Source of the DNA: an uncultured bacterium
Lineage (GTDB): Bacteria; Verrucomicrobiota; Lentisphaeria; Oligosphaerales; Oligosphaeraceae
Direction: 5' to 3'
DNA: 40,591 nucleotides
Assembly (NCBI GenBank): GCA_900548225.1
Contig: URJM01000011.1
Location: 1-40,591, forward strand
The notes below the pieces were generated by a model. It was not told where the DNA came from. It was given only the letters and a program-made list of their open reading frames with translations, and did not search any database. Position numbers and translations under genes: made by a program. Shown piece after piece: positions 24,012 through 31,290 of the stretch (positions are counted from its first letter, which is position 1; each line of letters starts with the position of its first letter).

Positions 24012-25106
24012 CTATCGGTTGTTCAGCATGTAGTATTGCGTGATTTCCTGGTCGCGGCAGAAGATTGTGGCGATGAGCGCGGCCCTGATCCACATGCCGT
24101 TGCGTTCCTGCCTCCAGTAGACGGCCCGCGGGTCGTCGTCGCATACGGTGGAGATTTCCAGCCTTCTAGGGAGCGGATGCATGATTACCCCCTTTGGATT
24201 GAGGACTTTGAGGTCATCGCCGGTGAAATAGTAGTCTTCCGGCCTGTATCCGCAGGAGCTGTCCCCCGGCTTGTCGTCCCATTCATCCTGGAGCCTGGTC
24301 ATATAGACTGCGTCAGCCTCTGCCACCTTTCCCTTGAAGTCGTTAGTGACCTCGTATTCCACGCCTGCGGCATCGAGCTGCGCCAGGATGTCCTTCCCGA
24401 TTTGGAGGCAGTCCGGGGCGGCGAAGATTTGCTTGACATTGCGATACTGGAGGAGGAGTCCGGAGAGCGACCTGACCGTTCTTCCACGTGCGAGGTCTCC
24501 GCAGAAGAGGACCGTCTTGCCGTCGATTCCGCCCCGTCTTTCGAAGGATCGGGAGAGCGTATAGATGTCGAGGAGTGCCTGGGTGGGGTGCTGGTCCTTT
24601 CCGCTGCCGGCGTTGATGATTGGCACCGGGCGTTCCGTGCGGGAGATCATCCACGCCATCTGCTCCGCGAATCCCTGGGCGGGGGTCCTCATGATGATGA
24701 GGTCGAAGAAGGAGCTGAATGTCCGAATCGTGTCCTCCTTGGTCTCGCCCTTCATTTCGCTGGAAATGGACGGGTCGCGGACTTCGGCGGGGGAGAACCC
24801 GAGGATTTGGCATGCCGAGAAGAAGGAGAGGAAGGTCCTCGTGCTTGGCTGCGTGAAGTAGAGCATCGCACGCTTGTTGCGCATCAGCGTCGAGAGAAAC
24901 TCCATGCCAACCTTCGACTTGGCAATGCGGCGGATGCGGGTCGCCAGGTCGCAAAGGGCGTCCAGGGATTCACGGTCGAACTGCTGCGCAATGACGCAGT
25001 GGTAGGGACGCCCGCTGGACTGCTTGAAATACGGGGCACGGGCGTCAAGGGGAAGCCTGCAGAACTCATCCCAGCTGAGTTCCTCCATCATGCGGCGCTG
25101 AGTCAT
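24012..25106 (-). CDS. pyrB: Aspartate carbamoyltransferase catalytic chain
   Basis: A 364-residue carbamoyltransferase for the second step of pyrimidine synthesis. The carbamoyl-phosphate motif is PSTRTFLSF, the loop SSEMKGET carries the mobile lysine, then HPTQALLDIYT, DLARGRTVRSL, YMTRLQDEW and MHPLPRRLEI follow in the expected order. It is about 50 residues longer than most PyrB chains, largely from an N-terminal extension of ~35 residues. GGAGG eight bases upstream supports the start at 25106. No pyrI is visible. The argF gene lies 120 bp upstream on the same strand, so both carbamoyl-phosphate users are adjacent. Confidence 0.93.
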   Translation of the reverse strand: MTQRRMMEELSWDEFCRLPLDARAPYFKQSSGRPYHCVIAQQFDRESLDALCDLATRIRRIAKSKVGMEFLSTLMRNKRAMLYFTQPSTRTFLSFFSACQILGFSPAEVRDPSISSEMKGETKEDTIRTFSSFFDLIIMRTPAQGFAEQMAWMISRTERPVPIINAGSGKDQHPTQALLDIYTLSRSFERRGGIDGKTVLFCGDLARGRTVRSLSGLLLQYRNVKQIFAAPDCLQIGKDILAQLDAAGVEYEVTNDFKGKVAEADAVYMTRLQDEWDDKPGDSSCGYRPEDYYFTGDDLKVLNPKGVIMHPLPRRLEISTVCDDDPRAVYWRQERNGMWIRAALIATIFCRDQEITQYYMLNNR

Positions 25107-25226
25107 CTAATTGTCCTCCATTGGAAAGTGAATAGGTGTTGATGTGGCTGCAAAAACCAGGAAAAATGTCGAAAATGTGCCCTTTTCGCCTTGCAAAGGA
25201 GGAGGAAGCCGTGAACTGGCTTCGCC

Positions 25227-26225
25227 TTACGACAGCGATGCGACAATCATGGCCTTGATCGTATGGAGACGATTCTCCGCCTCGTCGAAGATCTTCGAGA
25301 ATGGAGCCTCGAAGACCTCGTCGGAGACCTCCATCGCACCTACATCCTTGGAGACTTCCGTGTTGTTGTCGTGGAAGGCGGGCAGGCAATGCAGGAAAAT
25401 GACCTTGCCGGACTCGAGCATCCCGGTGTTGCGCACCATCTCCATGTTGATCTGGAAGGGACGCAGCAACGCAAGGCGCTCCTCAAAAAGACTCTCCTCC
25501 CCCATTGAGACCCAGACATCCGTGTAGAGGATGTTTGCGCCCTTGACGCCCTGGACGGGGTCGTGGCTCACCTCAATCGTGCAGCCATTCCGGTCGGCGC
25601 ATTCGCGGGCGAGCCGGAGCACCTCCTCGCTGGGGGAAAGCTCCCTGGGGCAGACATCCACAAAGTCCATTCCGACCTTGCCGCAGCCCACCATCAGAGA
25701 ACTGGCGACATTGTTGCGGCCGTCGCCGACATAAGCCAGCTTAAGCCCCTTCAGGGTGCCAAAATGCTCCTTGATGGTCAGGAAGTCCGCAAATACCTGG
25801 GATGGATGCCATTCGTCGGTAAGCCCATTCCAGACGGGGATCCCGCTGTAGCGGGCAAGATCCTCGACCACACCCTGGGAATAGCCCCGGAACATGATGC
25901 CGTCAAACATCCTGCCCAGGACGCGGGCCGAATCCTTCACCGACTCCTTCTTGCCAAAGTGAAGGTCATGGGCATTCAAATACTCCGTGTAGCCGCCCTC
26001 GTCATGGACGCCGCAGACGGTGGCGCAGTGGGTCCTCGTCGAACTCTTCTGGAAGATGAGGGCGATGTTCTTGCGATAGAGCAGGGCGTCCTTCAGATTC
26101 GCGCCGCTCTTCTTACGGGCCTTGAGCTCCTCGGCAAGCTCAACAAGACCGACAACCTGCTCGTCCGTCAAATCAAGCAGACGCAGGATGCTCTTGCCAT
26201 GAAGACCCAACTTTTCCAAATCCAT
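25227..26225 (-). CDS. argF: Ornithine carbamoyltransferase
   Basis: A 332-residue carbamoyltransferase converting ornithine to citrulline in arginine synthesis. Motifs: KSSTRTHC (usual STRTR; the second Arg is His here), DEWHPSQVFADFLTIKEH (usual HPTQ), SPSEEV, and the ornithine-binding HCLPAFHD. A closing segment EAENRLHTIKAMIVASL is typical. Length is standard. Other family members, such as putrescine or catabolic carbamoyltransferases, cannot be fully excluded, but HCLPAFHD favours OTC. GGAGG lies 13 bases before the ATG. It may be co-transcribed with pyrB. Confidence 0.9.
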   Translation of the reverse strand: MDLEKLGLHGKSILRLLDLTDEQVVGLVELAEELKARKKSGANLKDALLYRKNIALIFQKSSTRTHCATVCGVHDEGGYTEYLNAHDLHFGKKESVKDSARVLGRMFDGIMFRGYSQGVVEDLARYSGIPVWNGLTDEWHPSQVFADFLTIKEHFGTLKGLKLAYVGDGRNNVASSLMVGCGKVGMDFVDVCPRELSPSEEVLRLARECADRNGCTIEVSHDPVQGVKGANILYTDVWVSMGEESLFEERLALLRPFQINMEMVRNTGMLESGKVIFLHCLPAFHDNNTEVSKDVGAMEVSDEVFEAPFSKIFDEAENRLHTIKAMIVASLS

Positions 26226-26362
26226 AAGACTTCTCTAGCCTCCAATCAATGCGGGAAAACTCCGCCTCTCTGTCAAAAAAAATAATATAAGCAGAGAAGA
26301 ATCATTTCTTGGGAGCAGGGAAAGGGGATTCGCCGTTTCAGGAGGAGACAGCCGGCCTCTAC

Positions 26363-27223
26363 TCACAACACCCGCTTCAGCGGCACGCTCTTCACCGGGT
26401 GGTCGTGCCCGAGGGGGAATCCGACGGCGACAGGCCCCTTGACGCACTCCGCGTACTCACGCATGATTCCGGGGAGGAACTCCGCGTCCTCGCACAGGGT
26501 GAAATGCCCGAACAACAATCCCGCCAGCTGCGGGAGGACTCCTGCGGACTTCAGCTGATTGAGTTTCCGGTCGATGGCGTGGGCTGGTTCGTTGACATCC
26601 TCGATGGCAAGGATGCACCCCTTGAGGTCTGGCATGAACGGCGTCCCAAGGAGGCTTGCCAGCATTGTCAGGTTCGTCGGCACCAGCGGGGCGGAGAGCC
26701 TCCCCTGCTTCAGAAACCTCATTGGGGGAAACCGGGAATCCTCCAGGGCAAAGGGGCGCCCGTCCAGCAGCTCCAGGAATATGTTGCGTTCAAGGAGGAG
26801 TTCCGGAGCGGGGGGCAGCCCCCAGTTGGAGCAGATCATCGGACCGTGGATGAGGCGGGTGCACCCCCGCGACATCGCCGCAAGAAGAAGCGCGGAGACG
26901 TCGCTGTAGCCACAGAGCGTCTTCCTCGACCGCCGAAGCAGATCAAAGTCTATCAGATGGAGGATGCGTGTCACCCCGTAGCCGCCGCATGCCGAGACAA
27001 GCAGGTCCACCGAGCCGTCCTCGAGGAGCTGGTTGAAACACGCCGCCCGCGCACTGTCGTCCCCGGCAAACTTCCGTGGTCCAGGCGTTTGCGGAAGCGC
27101 AAGAACCACCTCGACGCCCCCCAGCGCCAGGGAGAGCGTCCTCCTGCCCTCCTCCACAAGTGCCGGGTCCGGGGCATTGGAGAGTGCGAAAATTGCCGCC
27201 TTTCGAGGTCTCATCAGGTGCAT
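26363..27223 (-). CDS. LD-carboxypeptidase (peptidase family S66)
   Basis: A 286-residue S66 peptidase that removes the terminal D-Ala from muramoyl-tetrapeptides during wall recycling; some members instead clear microcin-type peptides. The nucleophile is S107 in CGYSDVSALLLA, the Glu lies in AIEDVNEPAHAIDR, and the His in FPLGHDHP. SACGGYGVTRIL and GPMICSNWG are also typical. No signal peptide is seen, so it acts in the cytoplasm. It reads away from the BamD-like gene across a 132-bp shared upstream region. Confidence 0.88.
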   Translation of the reverse strand: MHLMRPRKAAIFALSNAPDPALVEEGRRTLSLALGGVEVVLALPQTPGPRKFAGDDSARAACFNQLLEDGSVDLLVSACGGYGVTRILHLIDFDLLRRSRKTLCGYSDVSALLLAAMSRGCTRLIHGPMICSNWGLPPAPELLLERNIFLELLDGRPFALEDSRFPPMRFLKQGRLSAPLVPTNLTMLASLLGTPFMPDLKGCILAIEDVNEPAHAIDRKLNQLKSAGVLPQLAGLLFGHFTLCEDAEFLPGIMREYAECVKGPVAVGFPLGHDHPVKSVPLKRVL

Positions 27224-27355
27224 CCCAAAGCTATAACAAACCAGTAAACCGCAATTATCTTAATCCCATGATTTTCGCACCCGCGCCGTAGCGGGGCTTC
27301 CAGCATCCCGGCGGGCGACCCCTTCGCCCCGCCTCCATGTACCATAACGACGCCG

Positions 27356-28279
27356 ATGAAGTTTTTCTCCAGAACATCCCTGATTGCCTGCCTGGTCGCC
27401 GCAGTCATTCCTGCGTTCGCCGACTCCACCGCAAATCCCCTGGCCGACTTCGAAAACTTCTCCGAGACACGGGCGCTTGTCCGCAATGCCGAAGAGGCGC
27501 TCTCCCGGGAAAACTACAAGGCGGCGGCGAAAAACTACCGCAAGGCCGCGAAGATCCAGTCAAACGAGGGCAAACGCGCGGAATTCCTCTACCTGGAGGC
27601 ACAAAACCTGCTGCGCGCAGGAAAAACCCACGACGCCCTGGACGCATACAGGAACCTCCTGGACGAACACCTCTACAACATCCCGCTGGAGAATGTCCTG
27701 GATCAACTGCGGACCCTCGCAGAGGACTTTGAGAACGGACGCGGCACGTTCCTGGGCATAAGCGACCCGGAGGCCGCCATCAACATCTACACGATCATCA
27801 TCCGCTACGAGGCCGGCATCCAGCAGTCCCTCGGAGACCGCCTGGCACTCGCCGCAAAATACGAGAAGGCAAAGAAGGTCGAGGAGGCTGTGGAGACATA
27901 CCAGCAGATTATCAAGCTGGCACCAAATGACGCGGAGACACGCCTCCGGCTGGCAAGGCTGCTGGACAGGGAGTCCGCCAAGCGCGACAGCGACGGACAC
28001 CTCGGAAAGGCCGCCATCAGGGAGGCGAACAGCTTCCTCCAACAGGCTCCAAAGGACGATGAAAGACGGGATGAGGCACGGAAAATCATCCAGGACGCAC
28101 GGGAACGCGAGGCCGCAAGACTGCTCGAGCGGGCACAGTTCTACCTCAATAAGCACCACTACCGCCCGCAAACCGCAAGACGGTACCTCCTGGACCTGAA
28201 CAGGGACTACCACGACACAAAGGCGGGAGCCGACGCAAAGAGCGTCCTGGACGAACAATTCCCCGAAAACGCCGACTAG
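27356..28279 (+). CDS. Secreted TPR protein (BamD-like)
   Basis: A 307-residue periplasmic protein with a signal peptide (MKFFSRTSLIACLVAAVIPAFA, cleavage after AFA). At least three tetratricopeptide-like repeats follow, for example EEALSRENYKAAAKNYRKAA, EFLYLEAQNLLRAGKTHDAL and AAKYEKAKKVEEAVETYQ. The C-terminal part LERAQFYLNKHHYRPQTARR resembles the BamD/YfiO segment. Unlike classic BamD it lacks an obvious lipobox at a normal distance. Neighbouring LptE suggests work in outer membrane assembly. I call it BamD-like by context; a different TPR adaptor is possible. Confidence 0.65.
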   Translation: MKFFSRTSLIACLVAAVIPAFADSTANPLADFENFSETRALVRNAEEALSRENYKAAAKNYRKAAKIQSNEGKRAEFLYLEAQNLLRAGKTHDALDAYRNLLDEHLYNIPLENVLDQLRTLAEDFENGRGTFLGISDPEAAINIYTIIIRYEAGIQQSLGDRLALAAKYEKAKKVEEAVETYQQIIKLAPNDAETRLRLARLLDRESAKRDSDGHLGKAAIREANSFLQQAPKDDERRDEARKIIQDAREREAARLLERAQFYLNKHHYRPQTARRYLLDLNRDYHDTKAGADAKSVLDEQFPENAD

Positions 28280-28291
28280 ACGACCACGGAT

Positions 28292-28822
28292 ATGAACAGA
28301 CACGCCATCGCATTGCTTACGGCTGCACTCCTCCTGGGAGTATCATGCGCACACTACCGGTTCGGAAGCGCATTGCCAAAGGACATGCGCGACATCTCAG
28401 TCTCGGAAATCAACAACACGACCGCAGAACCATCCATGGGAATGCTTCTGCAAGACGCCCTGGCAGAACACATCATGAATACGCCCGGCGTCAAACTCGC
28501 AAGCCGACAGGACGCCACCCTGGATGTCAGCGTTAAAATCGTCATGATAGACCAAGGACGCCTCGCCAGCGCACGCACGCGGGACTCAAAGGCTCGCCAC
28601 AGCGACAGCGACTCCTACCAGACCGTCCTCTACAGGCTGACAATGACCTGCGAATACACCGCCCGCCCGACACGAGGAGACACGCCGCCAAGAAGGGGAA
28701 GCGTCGAGGCAACCGCGGATGTGCCGTTGATGCACGACATGGCACTGGCACAATCCGCCGCATACAAGGAGCTGGCACGGGACGCGGCACAGAAGATCGC
28801 ACATGCTGTCTGCATGGAGTAG
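28292..28822 (+). CDS. lptE: LptE-like LPS-assembly lipoprotein
   Basis: A 176-residue putative lipoprotein. The signal ends LLLGVSC, with a Cys as predicted lipidation site (Gly at -3 is atypical). HYRFGSALPKDMRDISVSEINNTTAEPSMGMLLQDALAEHIM matches the LptE family pattern: a strand pair, a conserved N-T turn, then a helix. LptE plugs LptD and helps insert LPS in the outer membrane. It begins 12 bp after the BamD-like gene. The stop is followed within five bases by the preferred ispF start. Confidence 0.78.
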   Translation: MNRHAIALLTAALLLGVSCAHYRFGSALPKDMRDISVSEINNTTAEPSMGMLLQDALAEHIMNTPGVKLASRQDATLDVSVKIVMIDQGRLASARTRDSKARHSDSDSYQTVLYRLTMTCEYTARPTRGDTPPRRGSVEATADVPLMHDMALAQSAAYKELARDAAQKIAHAVCME

Positions 28823-28826
28823 CCAC

Positions 28827-29336
28827 GTGGAAGGGACACAACTCCGAATCGGACAGGGATTCGACCTCCATCCACTAGGGGAGGGCAGGCCGTTCCCGCT
28901 GGGAGGAGTCATAATCCCCACAAGCGATGGGCGAGGCCCCCTGGGACACTCCGACGGAGACCCGCTCCTCCATGCAGTCATCGATGCAATCCTGGGCTCG
29001 GTCGCCATGGGAGACATCGGAGGATGGTTCCCGGACACGGACGATGCATGGAAGGAGACGCCCAGCGCAAATCTGCTCAGGCTGGTCCTCGGGGATCCGC
29101 GCCTCCAGGGCTGGAAACTGATAAATCTCGACTGCACAATCTTCACATCGACCCCAAGGCTTTCGCCATACATCCACGCCATAAGGAAAAGCCTGGCAAA
29201 TCTGCTGGGGACGGATGCCGCGCGAATCTCCGTCAAGTCAAAGAGCGGCAACGGACTGGGAGATGCCGGGCAGGGCAGGGCGGTCGCGGCGCAGGCCATT
29301 GTCCTGGCAGATGTCAGCACACTCAATCATCCATAG
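28827..29336 (+). CDS. ispF: MEcPP synthase IspF
   Basis: A 169-residue 2-C-methyl-D-erythritol 2,4-cyclodiphosphate synthase of the non-mevalonate isoprenoid pathway. RIGQGFDLHPLGEGRPFPLGG and GHSDGDPLLHAVIDAILG carry the zinc ligands, and MGDIGGWFPDTD and KSKSGNGLG follow. I prefer the GTG at 28827 since GGAG lies seven bases upstream and the overlap with lptE disappears. The ATG at 28803 (eight residues longer) is the alternative. IspD is not seen here. It is followed 44 bp later by gcvH. Confidence 0.93.
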   Translation: MEGTQLRIGQGFDLHPLGEGRPFPLGGVIIPTSDGRGPLGHSDGDPLLHAVIDAILGSVAMGDIGGWFPDTDDAWKETPSANLLRLVLGDPRLQGWKLINLDCTIFTSTPRLSPYIHAIRKSLANLLGTDAARISVKSKSGNGLGDAGQGRAVAAQAIVLADVSTLNHP

Positions 29337-29380
29337 ACAAGCATAACAACACACGCAGGAAAAGAGGAGCCCAGGCCACT

Positions 29381-29743
29381 ATGAAAAAGTACACAAAGGA
29401 ACACCAGTGGATCGAAATCGCGGAGGGTGTCGCAAAGGTCGGAATCACACACTTCGCCGCCGATGAGCTCGGCGAAATCACCTTCGTCGAACTGCCACAG
29501 GTCGGAACACTCATCCACGGAGGGGAACCGCTCTGCGTCATCGAATCCGTCAAGGCAGCCTCCGATGTGTTCATGCCCGTGACCGGAACCGTCGAAAGCG
29601 TCAACGAGGAACTGGACAAACACCCTGAAATGGTCAACGACGACCCGGAAGGAAATGGGTGGATCTGCACCGTCAAAGACCCCGATGAAGCCGCCATCAA
29701 CACACTCCTCAGCGAAGAGGAGTACAAGGCATTCGTCGGATAG
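29381..29743 (+). CDS. gcvH: Glycine cleavage system H protein
   Basis: A 120-residue H protein that carries a lipoyl arm. The lipoylated lysine is K58 in VIESVKAASD. KYTKEHQWIEIAEGVAKVGITHFAADELGEITFVELP and the closing LLSEEEYKAFV are typical. The frame is open further upstream in ispF, but MKKYTKEHQW is the standard start, and GAGGAG lies upstream. gcvT and gcvP are not in the window; H proteins away from the gcv operon sometimes serve lipoate relay instead. Confidence 0.95.
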   Translation: MKKYTKEHQWIEIAEGVAKVGITHFAADELGEITFVELPQVGTLIHGGEPLCVIESVKAASDVFMPVTGTVESVNEELDKHPEMVNDDPEGNGWICTVKDPDEAAINTLLSEEEYKAFVG

Positions 29744-29805
29744 GGTTGCGACGATAGAGGACGAGACGCTGTAGCCACGAAAAGCACGGGAAACGCCGTA
29801 GCGAC

Positions 29806-29827
29806 GCCTCCTCCATGGGAAGGAGGC
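29806..29827 (+). terminator. Possible terminator hairpin after gcvH
   Basis: GCCTCCT (29806-29812) pairs with AGGAGGC (29821-29827) across an eight-base loop. The following sequence is only pyrimidine-rich (ATCCTTCTCC), so termination would be weak. Confidence 0.4.
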
Positions 29828-29858
29828 ATCCTTCTCCATTAGCGGTTCATACTATCAA

Positions 29859-30200
29859 TTCGTGCCTTTCGTGGTTCATACTATCCCCCCTGCCTTTTTT
29901 CGTGTTTTTCGTGTGTTTCGTGGTTCCACTCCTGTATTTCGTGGTTCCATTCGTGTCCATTCGTGTCCATTCGTGGTTCTGAATTTTCCTTTCGCGCCTT
30001 TCGCGTGTTTCGTGGTTCCCTCCAGCCCATTCGTGTCCATTCGTGTCCATTCGTGTCCATTCGTGTCCATTCGTGGTTCTGAATTTTCCTTTCGCGCCAT
30101 TCGTGTCCATTCGTGGTTCTGAATTTCCCATTCGTGTCCATTCGTGGTTCATACCAAACCCATTCGTGGTTCCCTCCCACCCGTTTCGCGCCTTTCGTGT
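29859..30200. repeat. Dense 10-bp-unit repeat array (TCGTGTCCAT family)
   Basis: About twenty TTCGTG- or TTCGCG-containing units arranged in blocks. The unit TCGTGTCCAT occurs in runs of two (29951-29970), four (30031-30070) and single copies. Each run closes with TCGTGGTTCTGAATTTTCC and then CTTTCGCGCC, giving a higher-order repeat. There is no spacer pattern, leader or cas gene, so it is not a CRISPR. A matching 25-bp copy, inverted, lies at 81-105. The elements sit between gcvH and the rpmH promoter. Confidence 0.93.
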
Positions 30201-30230
30201 ATGAGGCACTGCCCATAAAGCCGCCTTTGC

Positions 30231-30259
30231 TTGCAATTCTTTCCTTACCGCCTTATATT
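30231..30259 (+). promoter_or_regulatory. Sigma70-like promoter for rpmH-rnpA
   Basis: TTGCAA (30231-30236), 17-bp spacer, TATATT (30254-30259). The rpmH start is about 60 bp downstream of the expected start point. The hexamers and spacing are close to ideal for a housekeeping sigma factor. Confidence 0.65.
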
Positions 30260-30327
30260 AAGCGGCTTGCCATTCAAGAGGTTTTTACTTAGCGACACAT
30301 ATCACCATTTTTTAAGGAATTACGACC

Positions 30328-30462
30328 ATGAAAATGACCTATCAGCCCCATAACAAGAGCCGCAAGCGCACCCATGGCTTCCGCAAGCGCATGTCCACTG
30401 CGGACGGGCGCAAGATTCTGGCTCACCGCAGGAAGGTTGGTCGCAAGCGTCTGACGGTCTAG
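30328..30462 (+). CDS. rpmH: 50S ribosomal protein L34
   Basis: A 44-codon frame beginning MKMTYQPHNKSRKRTHGFRK and ending GRKRLTV: the complete, highly basic L34 sequence at normal length. AAGGA lies nine bases before the ATG. It is first in the conserved order rpmH-rnpA-yidD-yidC-jag, the classic neighbourhood of the replication origin. Confidence 0.97.
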   Translation: MKMTYQPHNKSRKRTHGFRKRMSTADGRKILAHRRKVGRKRLTV

Positions 30463-30520
30463 TCATTCTGCGCTCCGCTGGGATTCGCGGTATCTTGAGT
30501 CCGTGGAGTTGTCTCTGGCG

Positions 30521-30934
30521 ATGTCCGAATCCCATGATGAGCGGTGCAGGAAAGCCTTTGGCGGCGATGCTCGGCTTCGTTGCAAGGCGCACTTGGATCT
30601 TGTTCGTGACGGTGGCGTCAACCTGGCTGGCCGTCACTGTGTAATCGTAGTTTTGAGAACGTCGTCGGAGCAAGGCTGTCGGACGGCGTTTTTGATTTCC
30701 CGCAGGTTTGACCATTCCGCGGTTGTCCGCAACCGTGCGCGGCGTCTTTTCCGCGAATGCTGGCGTCTTCTTCTTCCGGAGTTGAAGCCATGCTGGGTCC
30801 TGATGATTCCCAGGAGATTCATCAAGGGTGCCAAGATGGGGGACGTAATGAAGGACCTGCGTCGGCTTTTGAGGAAATCTGGCGTCCTTGAGGCCTCGGG
30901 GCCCCATTTTGACGGCGATGTCGGATCCTGCTGA
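30521..30934 (+). CDS. rnpA: Ribonuclease P protein component
   Basis: A 137-residue basic protein that binds the RNase P RNA and aids 5' maturation of tRNA. The family signature is TAFLISRRFDHSAVVRNRARRLFRECWRLL, with the RNR motif. Compared with E. coli RnpA there is an N-terminal extension of about 20 residues. GTG at 30503 would add six residues; the ATG at 30521 with GGAG 12 bases upstream is preferred. Its 3' end overlaps yidD by 17 bp. Confidence 0.92.
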   Translation: MSESHDERCRKAFGGDARLRCKAHLDLVRDGGVNLAGRHCVIVVLRTSSEQGCRTAFLISRRFDHSAVVRNRARRLFRECWRLLLPELKPCWVLMIPRRFIKGAKMGDVMKDLRRLLRKSGVLEASGPHFDGDVGSC

Positions 30935-31220
30935 CAGAGAGGGTTGTGGCGGCGTCTCCCCTGCGAGGGGGTCGTCATTGGCGGCTCGTTTCTGTGCGTT
31001 TCTCATACGTGGCTACCAGCGTTTTCTGAGTCCCCTGAAGCCGAAGTGCTGCCGTTTCACCCCGACCTGTTCGGCCTACGCCAGGGAGGCCTTCCTGGTT
31101 CATGGCTTCTGGCGCGGCGGCTACCTGACAATCCGCAGGCTCTTCAGGTGCCATCCCTTCTACCGCGGCGACCTGGTGGATCCCGTGCCGCCCCCAAGGG
31201 AGGACAAGGGCGGCCGCTGA
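30918..31220 (+). CDS. yidD: Membrane protein insertion efficiency factor YidD
   Basis: A 100-residue YidD-family protein. FLIRGYQRFLSPLKPKCCRFTPTCSAYAREAFLVHGFWRGGYLTIRRLFRCHPF is the family core, with its conserved cysteines and RGYQ, CRFTPTCS and RCHP motifs. It includes an amphipathic helix that lies on the inner membrane and assists YidC. The ATG at 30918 is chosen over an upstream TTG. It overlaps rnpA, as in many bacteria. Confidence 0.93.
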   Translation: MSDPADREGCGGVSPARGSSLAARFCAFLIRGYQRFLSPLKPKCCRFTPTCSAYAREAFLVHGFWRGGYLTIRRLFRCHPFYRGDLVDPVPPPREDKGGR

Positions 31221-31290
31221 CGGCGTCCTGGAGCGTTTTCTGGCGTCTGTTTGACGCAATCACCCCACATCACACCCCCTTTCCATTGGA

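Larger units (their letters stand above)
29744..30327. other. Intergenic region with repeat array and rpmH leader
   Basis: A 584-bp gap holding a small hairpin after gcvH (29806-29827), the repeat array 29859-30200, and the rpmH promoter and leader. Open frames across the array on the - strand only translate the repeat and are not genes. Confidence 0.7.

Noticed and set aside
24036..25142. Long + strand open frame (368 codons) opposite pyrB
   Set aside because: Antisense shadow of a gene with complete carbamoyltransferase motifs.
26309..27247. + strand open frame opposite the S66 peptidase
   Set aside because: Arg/Pro/Gln-rich composition typical of antisense reading; the - strand carries the catalytic residues.
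29859..30200. CRISPR-like array
   Set aside because: Units are only about 10 bp, have no unique spacers of constant length, and no cas genes are near.
29847..30236. - strand open frames reading NGHEWTRMDTNGHEW-type repeats
   Set aside because: They only translate the 10-bp repeat array, in more than one frame, with no independent gene signals.
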